A stretch of 64,000 bases of DNA from CAYYFX01 sp964571855 (GTDB taxonomy: Bacteria > ARS69), in contig CAZNDO010000010.1 of NCBI GenBank assembly GCA_964571855.1, forward strand, positions 79,470-143,469. The letters run 5' to 3'. Positions 1-8,839 of this stretch are shown in pieces. The notes beneath the pieces were generated by a model that searched no databases, was not told the origin of the DNA, and worked only from the letters and a program-made list of their open reading frames with translations. Both the position numbers and the translations under genes were made by a program. Position 1 is the first letter of the stretch. Every line of letters begins with the position of its first letter.

Positions 1-394
1 CCGTGAGGATCTCCGCGAGATCGCCGGCACGTACGCTGTACGAGCCCGGAGCCAGCGCCGGCGTGCGAACCACCGCGCGACCGACCGGGGCCACATCTCC
101 GCAGAATGCCTCCGGATCCGGGTTGACCGAGGTTCCCTCGATCCGGATCTCGTTTCCTTCCACCTGCAGTCCGACGTGATCCGTTCGCCAGCAGGTTGTG
201 GGGCCGAGACCGAAGGCGACATCGATGGCCACGGAGTCCCCCGCCGCGGCATGGGTGGGCAACACCATCGTGAGGAAGCCGAGGGGTCGGTACTGTGGAT
301 CCGGTGAGTCGTTCAGCAGACAGGCGGCGCACGGCAGGACGAGAGCGGCGAGCACGAAGCGCGCGATCCAACGGCGCGGACGACGGGCGCCCAT
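1..394 (-). CDS. Putative exported lipoprotein, C-terminus cut off by the window edge
   Basis: Reading the minus strand from the ATG at 394 gives an open frame of about 131 codons that leaves the window at position 1. It starts with Arg-rich MGARRPRRW, then a hydrophobic stretch ending in CAAC, which could serve as a lipoprotein signal. The mature part has two to four Cys and reads like a small beta-rich secreted domain, with a TPALAPGSYSV segment typical of Ig-like folds. A GGGGAGA ribosome-binding site lies just upstream on the minus strand (about 401-408) and fixes the start. I do not recognise the family. Function unknown; the gene call itself is fairly safe because of the start context and signal sequence. 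Confidence 0.7.
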   Translation of the reverse strand, partial: MGARRPRRWIARFVLAALVLPCAACLLNDSPDPQYRPLGFLTMVLPTHAAAGDSVAIDVAFGLGPTTCWRTDHVGLQVEGNEIRIEGTSVNPDPEAFCGDVAPVGRAVVRTPALAPGSYSVRAGDLAEILT

Positions 395-459
395 GCGAGG
401 TCTCCCCGGAGGGGTGGGGCGAACCTAGGGTACACCCCCGCATCGCCCGGAAACAGCGC

Positions 460-485
460 GGCCCGGATCCCGAAGGACCCGGGCC
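460..485 (-). terminator. UUCG-tetraloop hairpin terminator of the downstream-reading lipoprotein gene
   Basis: On the minus strand the sequence folds into an 11-bp stem (GGCCCGGGTCC against GGATCCGGGCC, one G-U pair) closed by a TTCG tetraloop. It lies 26 bases after the stop codon of the minus-strand gene ending at 512. There is no clear T-run, as is common in GC-rich genomes. Confidence 0.7.
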
Positions 486-511
486 GTGGCCGTCACCACT
501 CGGGCCAGCGC

Positions 512-946
512 CTAGAGCTTGCCGCTCCGGACGTGCTTGCCGGTCTTCACGTCGTAGAAGTCCAGCGAGGCGATCTTGTTCGGCTGCTGCGGATCGTAGG
601 TGGTCACCTGCACCACGGTGTCGTCCGCGCTCGGCCGGTACAGCACCCACGCGCCGGCGGGGACGCTGCGCAGCAGGGAGAAGCAGGAGCAGGGATCCGG
701 CTGCTGGGCCGCGGGCGTGCCGGGCATCCAGACGCGGCACGAGCCGGACGGCGGGAACTGCGCGGGCGGGATGCCGAGCACGGCCACGGGGCCCTGCACG
801 GAGTGGACCGCCGAGGCGTGCGCGGCCGGCGCCGGCGCGGACTCCGGGCGGCCGGAATCGGGATCGCCGCCTGCCACCGACACGCGGCCCGAGGAACAAC
901 CACCCAGCACGAGAACCCCGATCACGGGAACCAGCGAGAGACGCAT
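512..946 (-). CDS. Small lipoprotein of unknown function
   Basis: The 144-residue product begins MRLSLVPVIGVLVLGGC, a clean lipobox with Cys17, so it should be a lipid-anchored envelope protein. The ATG at 946 was chosen because it starts the signal peptide and follows a GGAGG ribosome-binding site; a longer in-frame extension upstream is low-complexity. After a Pro/Ala-rich linker the mature domain has several Cys (around CRVW and CSCFS) and ends with FYDVKTGKHVRSGKL, reminiscent of small beta-barrel periplasmic domains. I do not recognise a named family. It stands alone, facing away from the spermidine-synthase-like gene. Confidence 0.75.
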   Translation of the reverse strand: MRLSLVPVIGVLVLGGCSSGRVSVAGGDPDSGRPESAPAPAAHASAVHSVQGPVAVLGIPPAQFPPSGSCRVWMPGTPAAQQPDPCSCFSLLRSVPAGAWVLYRPSADDTVVQVTTYDPQQPNKIASLDFYDVKTGKHVRSGKL

Positions 947-1183
947 GTCGACCTCCAGGGGGGGCGGCCTCTCCCGGATCGGCTCTCCCGCGGCGTGATG
1001 TGACGGCGTTTCGCCGGGGCGGCGCACGCCCCTGTTGACCTGCGGGAGACGCTTGCATCGCGTGGCCGTTGCTGGCCCGCTTGACCGTCGCGCACGGGCT
1101 GGTTACGGTCGTTCCTCGCCCGGTCCCGTCACCCCGAAAGGCTCGCCGCGCGAACCGCCGGCCCGCCGCTTCCGGAGGCCTTC

Positions 1184-3313
1184 GTGCGCTCGGCCGTCCC
1201 GTACTTCGCCGTCTTCGTCTCCGGACTCTGCGTGATGGTCGTGGAGCTGGTGGCGGGGCGTCTGATCGCGAAGCACCTCGGCGTGTCCATCTACACGTGG
1301 ACCGCGGTCATCGGGATCATCCTGGCCGGCATCGCGGGCGGGAACTACGTGGGCGGGCGGCTCGCGGACCGCTACACGCCGCGGCGCGCGCTGAGCGTCC
1401 TCTTCCTGCTGTCGTCCGTGCTCACCGCGTCCATCCTGGTGTCCGAGCGGATCGTGGCGGACTGGGTCACGCTGTGGATGCTGGACTGGCCGCTGCGCGT
1501 GGCCCTGCACGTGGCCGCCGTGTTCCTGGTGCCGTCGCTCCTGCTCGGCACGGTCTCCCCCATCGCGGCCAAGGCCGTGCTGGTGGATGCGCGGCACACC
1601 GGACGCGCGCTCGGCAGCATCTACGCCTGGGGCGTGATCGGCAGCATCCTCGGCACGTTCCTCTCCGGGTTCTTCCTCATCCCGTCCTTCGGCACCGAGA
1701 CCGTGATCTGGATGGTCGTGGTGGTCCTGGCCCTGATGGGACTGCTGGTGGCCGGCGCGTCGGCCGCCGCCGGCGCCTGGATCGTGGTGATCGCCGCGGC
1801 CGGCGTGCTCCGCTTCGCGCCGTGGGCCTGGGCGGCGGACGCCGGCGTCACGGCGGGGCTGCGCACGGTGGCCTCGCCGGACGTGGTGGCGGAGCGCGAG
1901 AGCCTCTACAGCCACATCCGCGTGCTGCGCAGCGAGAAGGACGGCGTGGAGCGGCACCACCTGCTCCTGGACAAGATGATGCACAACACGGTCGTCGTGG
2001 GCCGTCCGCTGGACCTGCAGGACGCGTACGCGCGCATGTTCGCGGGGCTCACCGCCGCCTTCGCGCCCTCCGACCGCCGGCTCGCCACGCTCTCCATCGG
2101 CGGCGGCGGCTACGTCTTCCCCGAGTACCTGAAGAACGTGTACCCCGGCAGCCGCATCGACGTGGTGGAGATCGACCCCGCGGTCACCGCGGTGGCGGCC
2201 GAGGCCCTGCAGGTGTCGCTGGACGGGATCACCTCGTACCACGAGGACGGGCGCGTCTTCGTGAACCGGCTCGCGCGCGAGACCGGCGAGGGCCGCGGAC
2301 TGTACGACCTCGTGTACCTCGACGCGTTCAACGACTACACGGTCCCCTGGCAGCTCACCACGCGCGAGTTCTTCCTCGGGATCCGCGCGCTCCTGAAGCC
2401 GTCCGGCGCGCTGCTCATCAACTTCATCGATTCCGGCGAGAGCGGCCGGCTGCTCGGCGGGCTCCTGAACACGCTGGACGAGGTGTTCCCGCACACGGAC
2501 GTGTTCCTGGAGGGCACGCTGCTGCGCTTCGCCCAGCGCAACACGTTCGTCACGTGCTCGTACACCGGTGCGCGCGATCTGTCCGCGCTCGTGGAAACCG
2601 ATCCCGCGCGCTTCGGCGTGCACCGGCTCACCGCCCAGGAGCTGGCGCCGGTGCGGCGCCGCACGGACGGCCTCGTGCTGACGGACCGCTGGGCGCCCAC
2701 GGACAACCTGCTCGGGCCGGTGATCCTGACCTCCTCGCGCGGGCTCGCCGCGGGCGCGCTCGTCACGAAGGGCGTGGGCCTCCTGAACGGGAACCGTCCG
2801 GCGGATGCGGAATCCGACTTCCTGCGCGCGCTGGAGCTGGATCCCGCGAGCCACGCCGCGCACCGCTACCTCGGCTACGTGTACGAGGCGCTCGGCAACC
2901 GGGAGCGCTCCCGCGAGCACTACCGCAGGTCGCTGCAGATCAACCCGTACCAGAAGGAGCTGTGCATCGAGCTGGCGCTGGCGGCGGAGAAGCGCGGGGA
3001 CCCGGCCGAGTCCGCGCAGTACCTGCAGGCGGCGCTGAACGCGGACCCGCGGGACGCGGACGTCCGCGTGAACCTCGCCATCAGCTTCGCCATGCAGAAG
3101 CGATTCCCCGAGGCGGTGTCCCAGCTGGAGCAGGTGCTGGCCGCGTACCCGGACCACTTCGGGGCACGCAAGACCCTCGGGCGCGCGCTCCTGGAGATGG
3201 GCGATCTTGCGCGCGCGGAGCGGGAGCTGTCGGCCGCGCGTGCGCTGGTCCCCGCGGACCCGTCGCTGGACGCCCTGCTCCAGCGCATCGCCGCCGGGCG
3301 CGGCGCGCGCTGA
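1184..3313 (+). CDS. Membrane-anchored spermidine synthase-like protein with C-terminal TPRs
   Basis: The 709-residue protein has three parts. Residues 1-220 hold about six membrane helices resembling half of an MFS-type module. Residues about 235-480 form a spermidine-synthase/methyltransferase fold, with a glycine-rich SAM-type loop (SIGGGGY, 304-310), an acidic VVEIDP end of the next strand (327-332), and LDAFND at 379-384 where the catalytic Asp of the family lies. Residues about 530-700 are tetratricopeptide repeats. Fused MFS/spermidine-synthase proteins are known in many bacteria; their true substrate is often unproven, so aminopropyl transfer is only a family guess. The GTG at 1184 follows GGAGG at 1174-1178 with good spacing. 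The protein probably sits in the inner membrane with the enzyme and TPR domains on one face. Confidence 0.85.
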   Translation: MRSAVPYFAVFVSGLCVMVVELVAGRLIAKHLGVSIYTWTAVIGIILAGIAGGNYVGGRLADRYTPRRALSVLFLLSSVLTASILVSERIVADWVTLWMLDWPLRVALHVAAVFLVPSLLLGTVSPIAAKAVLVDARHTGRALGSIYAWGVIGSILGTFLSGFFLIPSFGTETVIWMVVVVLALMGLLVAGASAAAGAWIVVIAAAGVLRFAPWAWAADAGVTAGLRTVASPDVVAERESLYSHIRVLRSEKDGVERHHLLLDKMMHNTVVVGRPLDLQDAYARMFAGLTAAFAPSDRRLATLSIGGGGYVFPEYLKNVYPGSRIDVVEIDPAVTAVAAEALQVSLDGITSYHEDGRVFVNRLARETGEGRGLYDLVYLDAFNDYTVPWQLTTREFFLGIRALLKPSGALLINFIDSGESGRLLGGLLNTLDEVFPHTDVFLEGTLLRFAQRNTFVTCSYTGARDLSALVETDPARFGVHRLTAQELAPVRRRTDGLVLTDRWAPTDNLLGPVILTSSRGLAAGALVTKGVGLLNGNRPADAESDFLRALELDPASHAAHRYLGYVYEALGNRERSREHYRRSLQINPYQKELCIELALAAEKRGDPAESAQYLQAALNADPRDADVRVNLAISFAMQKRFPEAVSQLEQVLAAYPDHFGARKTLGRALLEMGDLARAERELSAARALVPADPSLDALLQRIAAGRGAR

Positions 3314-3330
3314 GGCCTGTTCGGCAGGCC
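3314..3330 (+). terminator. Short hairpin after the spermidine synthase-like gene
   Basis: GGCCTG and CAGGCC form a perfect 6-bp stem around a TTCGG loop directly after the stop codon at 3313. There is no T-run, so this is a modest terminator candidate. Confidence 0.4.
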
Positions 3331-3352
3331 CGGCGCCGATTACCTTCGTCGC

Positions 3353-4420
3353 ATGCGCGCCGGGTCGCTCCTCCTCCTCGCCGCCGTCCTCCTGGCCGTG
3401 CGCCCGGCCCGCGCGGGAGATGCCATGGACCGGGATGACCTCGTGCTCGGCTTCGGGGCCGGGGACCGCACCGAGTGGGCGGCGATCCACGACACGGTCA
3501 TGGGCGGCGTTTCGGACGGCGGGATCGTCCGCACCGACCGGGGCACCGGGATCTTCTCCGGCACGCTGTCCCTGGAGCACGGCGGCGGCTTCGCGTCCGT
3601 GCGCGCGGCGCTCGGCGCGCGGGACCTCGCGGCGTACGACGGCCTCGCGGTCCGTGTGCGCGGGGACGGCCGCACCTACCAGCTTCGCCTGCGCACGGAC
3701 GACGACTTCGACGGGGTGGCGCACCGCGCGGAGTTCGCGACCGCGCCGGGCGAGTGGACCGAGGTGCGGCTGCCGTTCGACTCGTTCGTCCCCACGTTCC
3801 GCGGGCGCGTGCTCGAGGACGTCCCCCCGCTGGATCCCGCGCGCGTCCGGGCGCTGTCCTTCATGGTCGCGGATCGACGCGCGGGACCGTTCTCGCTGGA
3901 GATCGAGTGGGTGCGAGGCTGGCGGAAGGACACGCCGGCCGCGACGGGTGCCGGCGGCGCGGTCACGCCAGTGGCGGCCGTGGACCTGGAGCGCTACCTG
4001 GGCCTCTGGCATGAGATCGCGAAGATCCCGAACCGCTTCCAGAACGACTGCGCACGCGGCACGGCCGCCGAGTACACGCGGCGCGAGGACGGCCGCATCG
4101 ACGTGCGGAACCGCTGCGTGAAGGCCGACGGCTCGGTGAACCAGGCGGACGGCGTGGCCGAGGTCGTGGAGGGATCCGGCAACGCGCGGCTTCGCGTGAG
4201 CTTCGTGAGCTTCCTCGGGTGGCGCCCCTTCTGGGGGGACTACTGGATCCTCGGCCTGGACCCGGAGTACCGCTGGGCCGCGGTGGGCACGCCGAGCCGG
4301 AAGTACGGTTGGATCCTGGCCCGGTCGCCGGAGCTGGATGCCGCCACGCTGGACGTGATCTTCGCGATCCTGGAACGCAACGGGTACGCGCGGAGCGCGT
4401 TCGTGCTCGGCCTTCCGTAG
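3353..4420 (+). CDS. Exported CIA30 domain-lipocalin fusion
   Basis: The 355-residue product has a signal peptide (1-21) and two domains. Residues about 28-190 match the CIA30/NDUFAF1 type, a galactose-binding-like jelly roll, with the typical IHDTVMGGVSDGG opening and a FSLEIEWVR end. Residues about 208-350 are a Blc-type bacterial lipocalin: the GxW box LGLWHEIAKIPNRFQ (216-230), two Cys (233, 255) placed like the Blc disulfide, and the late DYWILGLDPEYRWAAVG and YGWILAR motifs. Lipocalins bind small lipids; CIA30 domains are best known from complex I assembly, but in bacteria they occur in exported proteins of unclear role. The order suggests an envelope lipid- or pigment-binding protein. 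The fusion is the odd point; I am confident in both domains. Confidence 0.9.
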   Translation: MRAGSLLLLAAVLLAVRPARAGDAMDRDDLVLGFGAGDRTEWAAIHDTVMGGVSDGGIVRTDRGTGIFSGTLSLEHGGGFASVRAALGARDLAAYDGLAVRVRGDGRTYQLRLRTDDDFDGVAHRAEFATAPGEWTEVRLPFDSFVPTFRGRVLEDVPPLDPARVRALSFMVADRRAGPFSLEIEWVRGWRKDTPAATGAGGAVTPVAAVDLERYLGLWHEIAKIPNRFQNDCARGTAAEYTRREDGRIDVRNRCVKADGSVNQADGVAEVVEGSGNARLRVSFVSFLGWRPFWGDYWILGLDPEYRWAAVGTPSRKYGWILARSPELDAATLDVIFAILERNGYARSAFVLGLP

Positions 4421-4484
4421 CGCTTTCCTGCGACCGGATCCCGCGCTCCCGCGTCTCCGGGGCAGGCCGCTTCCGGAGGAGACC

Positions 4485-5885
4485 ATGCGCCCGCACTTCG
4501 TCGCCGCCCTGCTCGTGCTGCTCGCGTTCGTGCCCCGTCCCGTCCCCGGCGAGCCCGTCTGGCCGGACACCGACCTCGCCCGCCACGCCCGCGCGTGGTT
4601 CGCGCACCTCGAGGGGCCGGAGGACGCGGCGGCGGCCTTCTACGCGGAGCACTTCGCGGCGGACGCGCTGGCGCAGGTGCCCGTGGCCGAACGTCTGGAG
4701 CGGCGCCGCGCATTGCTGGAGCGGTCCGGCGGCCTCACGCCGCTTGCGGTGCTGGACTCGTCGCCCTCGCGCCTTCGCGTCCGCGCACGGGACGGCGGCG
4801 GCGAGGAGCCCGTGGTCACGTTCGAGGGCGAAGCCGACCCGCCGCATCGCCTCACGGGGCTGCGCGTCGAGCTGGGCGGCCCGGACGGGGAGCCGCAGGA
4901 GCCCGCGGGACCGCCGCTGCCGCCGGCCGAGGCCGCCCGCGAGATCCGGGCGCTGCTCGCGGCGCGCGCGGCCGGGGGCGCGTTCTCCGGCGCCGTCCTC
5001 CTGGCCCACGGGGACCGCATCCTTCTTCGCGAAGCGTGGGGCGAGGCCGACCGCTCGCGGCAGACGCCGATCACGCCGGAGACCCGCTTCAACATCGCGT
5101 CGCTCGGGAAGATCCTCACGCGCGTGGCGGTGGCGCAGCTGGCCGAGGCCGGCAAGCTCTCGCTGGACGATCCCCTCGCGAAGTACATGCCGGACTTCCC
5201 GGATGCGCACCGCATCACGATCGACATGCTCTGCGAGCACACGTCCGGCGTGGGCGACATCTTCAACGAGCGCTTCGAGACGATGGACCGGTCCACGCTC
5301 CGCCACAACCGCGACTACCTCGGGTTGATCCGCGACCAGGGCCTCTGGTTCGAACCCGGAACGGACCGCCGCTACTCGAACGGCGGCTACGTCCTGCTGG
5401 GCGAGGTGATCGCGAAGGCGTCGGGCATGGACTACTACGACTACCTGCAGGAGCGCGTGTTCCGTCCGGCGGGGATGACGCGCACGTCCGCGCCGATCCA
5501 GGGCGACGGCACGCCGGGCCTCGCGCGCGGCTACACGCGGGAGGGCGCGCCGGCAGGCGCCGAGCGTGACAACGCCGCCACCCGCCCGGCGCGCGGCAGC
5601 GCGGCCGGCGGGAGCTACTCCACCGTGGACGACTTCCTCGCGCTGGACCGCGCGCTCGCGCGCGGCGCGCTGTGCAGCCCGGGCTGGTCCGCGTGGGTGT
5701 GCGGCGGCATGCGCGCCGACCGCACGCTTCCGCCCTTCGGCTTCGCGGGCGGCGCCCCGGGAATCTCCACGGAGTGGATGCACGAGGGCGACACGGTGCT
5801 GATCGTGTTCACGAACCGGGATCCCGAGGTCACGCGGGAGATCCTCCGTCCGATCCGGGGTCTGGTGCGGCGGATCGGCGCGTGA
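4485..5885 (+). CDS. Secreted beta-lactamase-family serine hydrolase
   Basis: The 466-residue protein has a signal peptide (about 1-22), a roughly 120-residue N-terminal domain, and a class C beta-lactamase/esterase-like domain from about 150 to the end. The catalytic SxxK box is SLGK at 206-209, the YxN motif is YSN at 297-299, and HTSG at 252-255 is typical of this family. The family includes D-alanyl-D-alanine carboxypeptidases, esterases and peptidases, so the substrate cannot be read from sequence. The ATG at 4485 follows a GGAGGAGACC ribosome-binding site. It ends 52 bases from the convergent AI-2E-family gene. Confidence 0.88.
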   Translation: MRPHFVAALLVLLAFVPRPVPGEPVWPDTDLARHARAWFAHLEGPEDAAAAFYAEHFAADALAQVPVAERLERRRALLERSGGLTPLAVLDSSPSRLRVRARDGGGEEPVVTFEGEADPPHRLTGLRVELGGPDGEPQEPAGPPLPPAEAAREIRALLAARAAGGAFSGAVLLAHGDRILLREAWGEADRSRQTPITPETRFNIASLGKILTRVAVAQLAEAGKLSLDDPLAKYMPDFPDAHRITIDMLCEHTSGVGDIFNERFETMDRSTLRHNRDYLGLIRDQGLWFEPGTDRRYSNGGYVLLGEVIAKASGMDYYDYLQERVFRPAGMTRTSAPIQGDGTPGLARGYTREGAPAGAERDNAATRPARGSAAGGSYSTVDDFLALDRALARGALCSPGWSAWVCGGMRADRTLPPFGFAGGAPGISTEWMHEGDTVLIVFTNRDPEVTREILRPIRGLVRRIGA

Positions 5886-5937
5886 CGACGACGGCAGCGC
5901 CGGGCGTGCACCAGGCGCGGGACATGGCGCGGGCGCG

Positions 5938-7053
5938 TCAGGGCCGGCGGCTCTCGTTGTAGATCCGGAAGCAGGCGAGGAACAGCGCCAGCGCCGCCGG
6001 GCCGACGAGCAGACCGAGCAGTCCGAAGACGCGGATGCCGCCCAGGATCGCGAGGAAGAGCCACAGGATGGGCAGCCGCGTCTCCCGGCCGATGAGGTAG
6101 GGACGCAGGAAGTTGTCGATCAGGCTGACGACGAGCGTCCCCCACAGGAGCAGGCCCACGCCGGCGGCCACACGCCCCGTGGCCAAGAGGGCGATCGCCA
6201 CGGGAAGCCACACCGCCACCGGTCCCACGAACGGCACGAGCGCCGCGACGAACGTGACGGCGGCGAGAACCACGGGCGCCGGCGCCCCTGCCACCGCGAA
6301 CCCCACGCCGGCCAGCGCGGCCTGCAGCGCCGCGGTGATGATGACGCCGCGGAACACGGCGTTGATCGTGCGCGCGGCGATGTCGAGCAGGTTCGCGGCG
6401 TGCTCGGGCTCCAGCGGGAGGGCCCGCTCGAATTGTTCCAGCCAGCCCGGACCGTGCCGCAGGAAGAAGAAGTAGATGAAGATCGTCACGCCGGCGTACA
6501 GGAGCCTCTGCGGCGCCGACCGGCCCACCTCCTCGAGGTAGCCGGAGGCGAGTTCCCCGAATCCGGACACGGCCTGCCGCAGGGCGTCCTCGATGCCCTG
6601 CGGGCCGGGCGCCGGCGCCTCCGGGAGCAGCCGCACGATCAGGAAGCGAAGCCGCGACGAGTCCAGCCACTGGGCGGCCCGCTCGAACGTCTCCCCGCCG
6701 AGGTAGTCCCGCACCGACGGCCAGAGGTTCTCGACCTGCGACGCGAAGTGCAGCACCAGCAGGACGGCCGGCCCGGCCAGGATGATCAGGGAGAGGACGG
6801 TGGAGACCGTGGCGGCCAGGCGCTCGCGCCCGCCCGTGAGACGAAGCACGCGACGATGCAGCGGGAACAGCAGCGTGGCCAGCGCCGCCGCCCACAGGAG
6901 CGGCCGGAGCACGGGCAGGAGGATCACGATCAGCAGGGCGAGCAGGCCGACCGCCGTGGCACCGAAGCCCAGCGCCAGGGCCAGGCGGCGGAACTCCGCG
7001 ACGCCCGCCGCCGGAACGGACGACCGCCCTTCGCCCTCCTGGGTCGGCATCAT
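5938..7053 (-). CDS. AI-2E family transporter (YdiK/PerM-like permease)
   Basis: The 371-residue product is a polytopic inner-membrane protein with roughly eight hydrophobic segments. Two long helices near the N-terminus bracket PVLRPLLWAAAL, and the C-terminal half carries the family signatures FVGPVAVWLPVAIALL, LIDNFLRPYLIG and GGIRVFGLLGLLVGP. AI-2E-type permeases have been linked to autoinducer-2 export, Na+/H+ exchange and other efflux, so a substrate should not be assumed. The start at 7053 (one of two adjacent ATGs) trims an upstream in-frame extension without hydrophobic or conserved sequence. It is monocistronic and divergent from the sulfatase gene. Confidence 0.9.
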   Translation of the reverse strand: MMPTQEGEGRSSVPAAGVAEFRRLALALGFGATAVGLLALLIVILLPVLRPLLWAAALATLLFPLHRRVLRLTGGRERLAATVSTVLSLIILAGPAVLLVLHFASQVENLWPSVRDYLGGETFERAAQWLDSSRLRFLIVRLLPEAPAPGPQGIEDALRQAVSGFGELASGYLEEVGRSAPQRLLYAGVTIFIYFFFLRHGPGWLEQFERALPLEPEHAANLLDIAARTINAVFRGVIITAALQAALAGVGFAVAGAPAPVVLAAVTFVAALVPFVGPVAVWLPVAIALLATGRVAAGVGLLLWGTLVVSLIDNFLRPYLIGRETRLPILWLFLAILGGIRVFGLLGLLVGPAALALFLACFRIYNESRRP

Positions 7054-7189
7054 GGGCGCGGAGTATACCCACGCGGTTCGGAACGAGCCACGTCCCTCGC
7101 CGTGCGCCGAGGGAGGCGTGGCGCCGGACGGTGGCTTTGCCGCTCCGGGCGGGCTACGATGCGGGCGCACGCCCTCCGGGAGCGTCCCC

Positions 7190-8839
7190 ATGTTCCCCGT
7201 CCCCTTCCGCGCGCCGGCGTTCGCGCTCCTGTCCGTGATGCTCGCGGCGTCGTCCTGCACGCGCGAACCGCCTTCGCCGGCTCCCCCGGAGCCGACGCCC
7301 GGACTCCCCAACGTGCTCTTCATCCTGGCCGACGACGTGGGCTGGGGCGACCTCGCGTGCTACGGCGGGCGCATTCCCACGCCGAACCTGGATCGCCTCG
7401 CCCGCGAGGGGATCCGGTTCACGGATGCGCACGCGTCGGCCGCGCTGTGCGCGCCGTCGCGGTTCAGCATGCTGACGGGCAGCTATCCGTACCGGAACGG
7501 CCGGCCCGGCGGGAGCTGGAACCTGAACATGCCGTGCGGCTTCCACGAGAACGGCGCGTGGACGGCCGCGGGCCGGCACCTCACCGTGGCCGAGATCCTG
7601 GGCTGCGCCGGATACCGCAGCGCGTTCCTCGGGAAGATGCACCTCGGCGGCACCGTGCGCGACACCGCGGGCGTGGAGATCCGCGAGGAGGCCGAGCTCT
7701 TCGACATGGACCTCGCGCGCGGGATCGAGCACTTCCCGCACGAGCACGGGTTCGACCACGCGATCGGGCTGCCGAGCGGCATCCAGCACGAGCCGTTCGC
7801 ATGGTTCGAGAACGGCGCGTACCGGCCCGTCGATCCGGCGGACCCCGCGGACAACCGCAGCGCCGCGCTCTGGACGAACGGGCGCTACACCATGGGGGAC
7901 AACGGCGTCTCCGAGATCGTGGAGCATCCTGAGGATCGTCCGGGACTGGGCGACCGCAACTGGGACTCGTCGCAGGTGGGTCCGTGGCTCGTGGAGGAGG
8001 CGCTGGCGTTCCTGGACGGGCACCTCGCCGCGAACGCATCCGCGGCGCGGAAGCGGCCCTTCTTCCTGTACTACAGCGCGCAGGCGATCCACGTGCCGCA
8101 CACGCCGCCGCGCCGCTTCCCGGACGGCGCGCGGGTGGCGGGAACGACCGGCGGCGCCACCTCGGACATGCTGGTCGAGCTGGATCTCGCCGTCGGGGTG
8201 CTGCTGCGCCGGCTGGACGAGGCGGGGCTCGCCAAGGACACGATCGTGTTCTTCGCCTCCGACAACGGCGCCCTCTGGCCCGAGTCCGTGGAGTACGGCG
8301 ATCCGTCGCACGACAACAACGGGCCGTTCCGCGGCTACAAGGCGTCCGTGTACGAGGGCGGCCATCGCGTGCCGTTCCTGGTCCGGTGGGGCGACGGGAC
8401 GCCGGAGGGATCGCGCATCGCGCCCGGCACGGTGTCCGAAGAGCTGGTCCTGTGCCACGACTGGGTGGCCACGATGTACGAGCTCACCGGGCAGGTCATG
8501 GAGGAGGACCAGGCGCTCGACGCGGCGTCGCTGCTTCCGCTGCTCGAAGGGCGCCAGCCCGCCGGCGTGCCGGTGCACGATTCCGTGATCTATCAGGCGG
8601 GCTACGCGTACGACGGCGCCATCCGCCGCGGGAGCCACGTGCTGCTCGTGGACCGGGAGAACCGGGCCGGCGAGCTGTACGACCTGGCCGCCGATCCGGC
8701 GCAGGAGCACGACCTCTCCGGCGATCCCGCGCAGGCCGAGCGCGTGGCGGCGATGCACGCGGAGTTCCTCCGCTACAACGACCACCGTGACGACACGCGC
8801 GAGCCGCGCACCACGAGGCCGTTCACTCCGTCCGGGTGA
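7190..8839 (+). CDS. Lipoprotein arylsulfatase-type sulfatase
   Basis: The 549-residue protein starts MFPVPFRAPAFALLSVMLAASSC, giving a lipobox with Cys23. The sulfatase fold begins at NVLFILADDVGWGD (41-54), where the Asp pair binds the metal. The formylglycine-forming motif CAPSR is at 87-91, so Cys87 would be converted to the catalytic aldehyde by a formylglycine-generating enzyme or anaerobic sulfatase-maturating enzyme, neither seen here. Later blocks FFASDNGALWP and FRGYKASVYEGGHRVPFLVRW are typical of the type I sulfatase family. It should cleave sulfate esters in the periplasm or at the cell surface. Its last 17 bases overlap the convergent beta-propeller gene. Confidence 0.92.
   Translation: MFPVPFRAPAFALLSVMLAASSCTREPPSPAPPEPTPGLPNVLFILADDVGWGDLACYGGRIPTPNLDRLAREGIRFTDAHASAALCAPSRFSMLTGSYPYRNGRPGGSWNLNMPCGFHENGAWTAAGRHLTVAEILGCAGYRSAFLGKMHLGGTVRDTAGVEIREEAELFDMDLARGIEHFPHEHGFDHAIGLPSGIQHEPFAWFENGAYRPVDPADPADNRSAALWTNGRYTMGDNGVSEIVEHPEDRPGLGDRNWDSSQVGPWLVEEALAFLDGHLAANASAARKRPFFLYYSAQAIHVPHTPPRRFPDGARVAGTTGGATSDMLVELDLAVGVLLRRLDEAGLAKDTIVFFASDNGALWPESVEYGDPSHDNNGPFRGYKASVYEGGHRVPFLVRWGDGTPEGSRIAPGTVSEELVLCHDWVATMYELTGQVMEEDQALDAASLLPLLEGRQPAGVPVHDSVIYQAGYAYDGAIRRGSHVLLVDRENRAGELYDLAADPAQEHDLSGDPAQAERVAAMHAEFLRYNDHRDDTREPRTTRPFTPSG

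Noticed and set aside
1103..4570. Very long minus-strand open frame of 1155 codons opposite three plus-strand genes
   Set aside because: It is a shadow of high-GC codon use: its product is Arg/His/Gly/Pro-rich without domains, while the plus strand has clear families.
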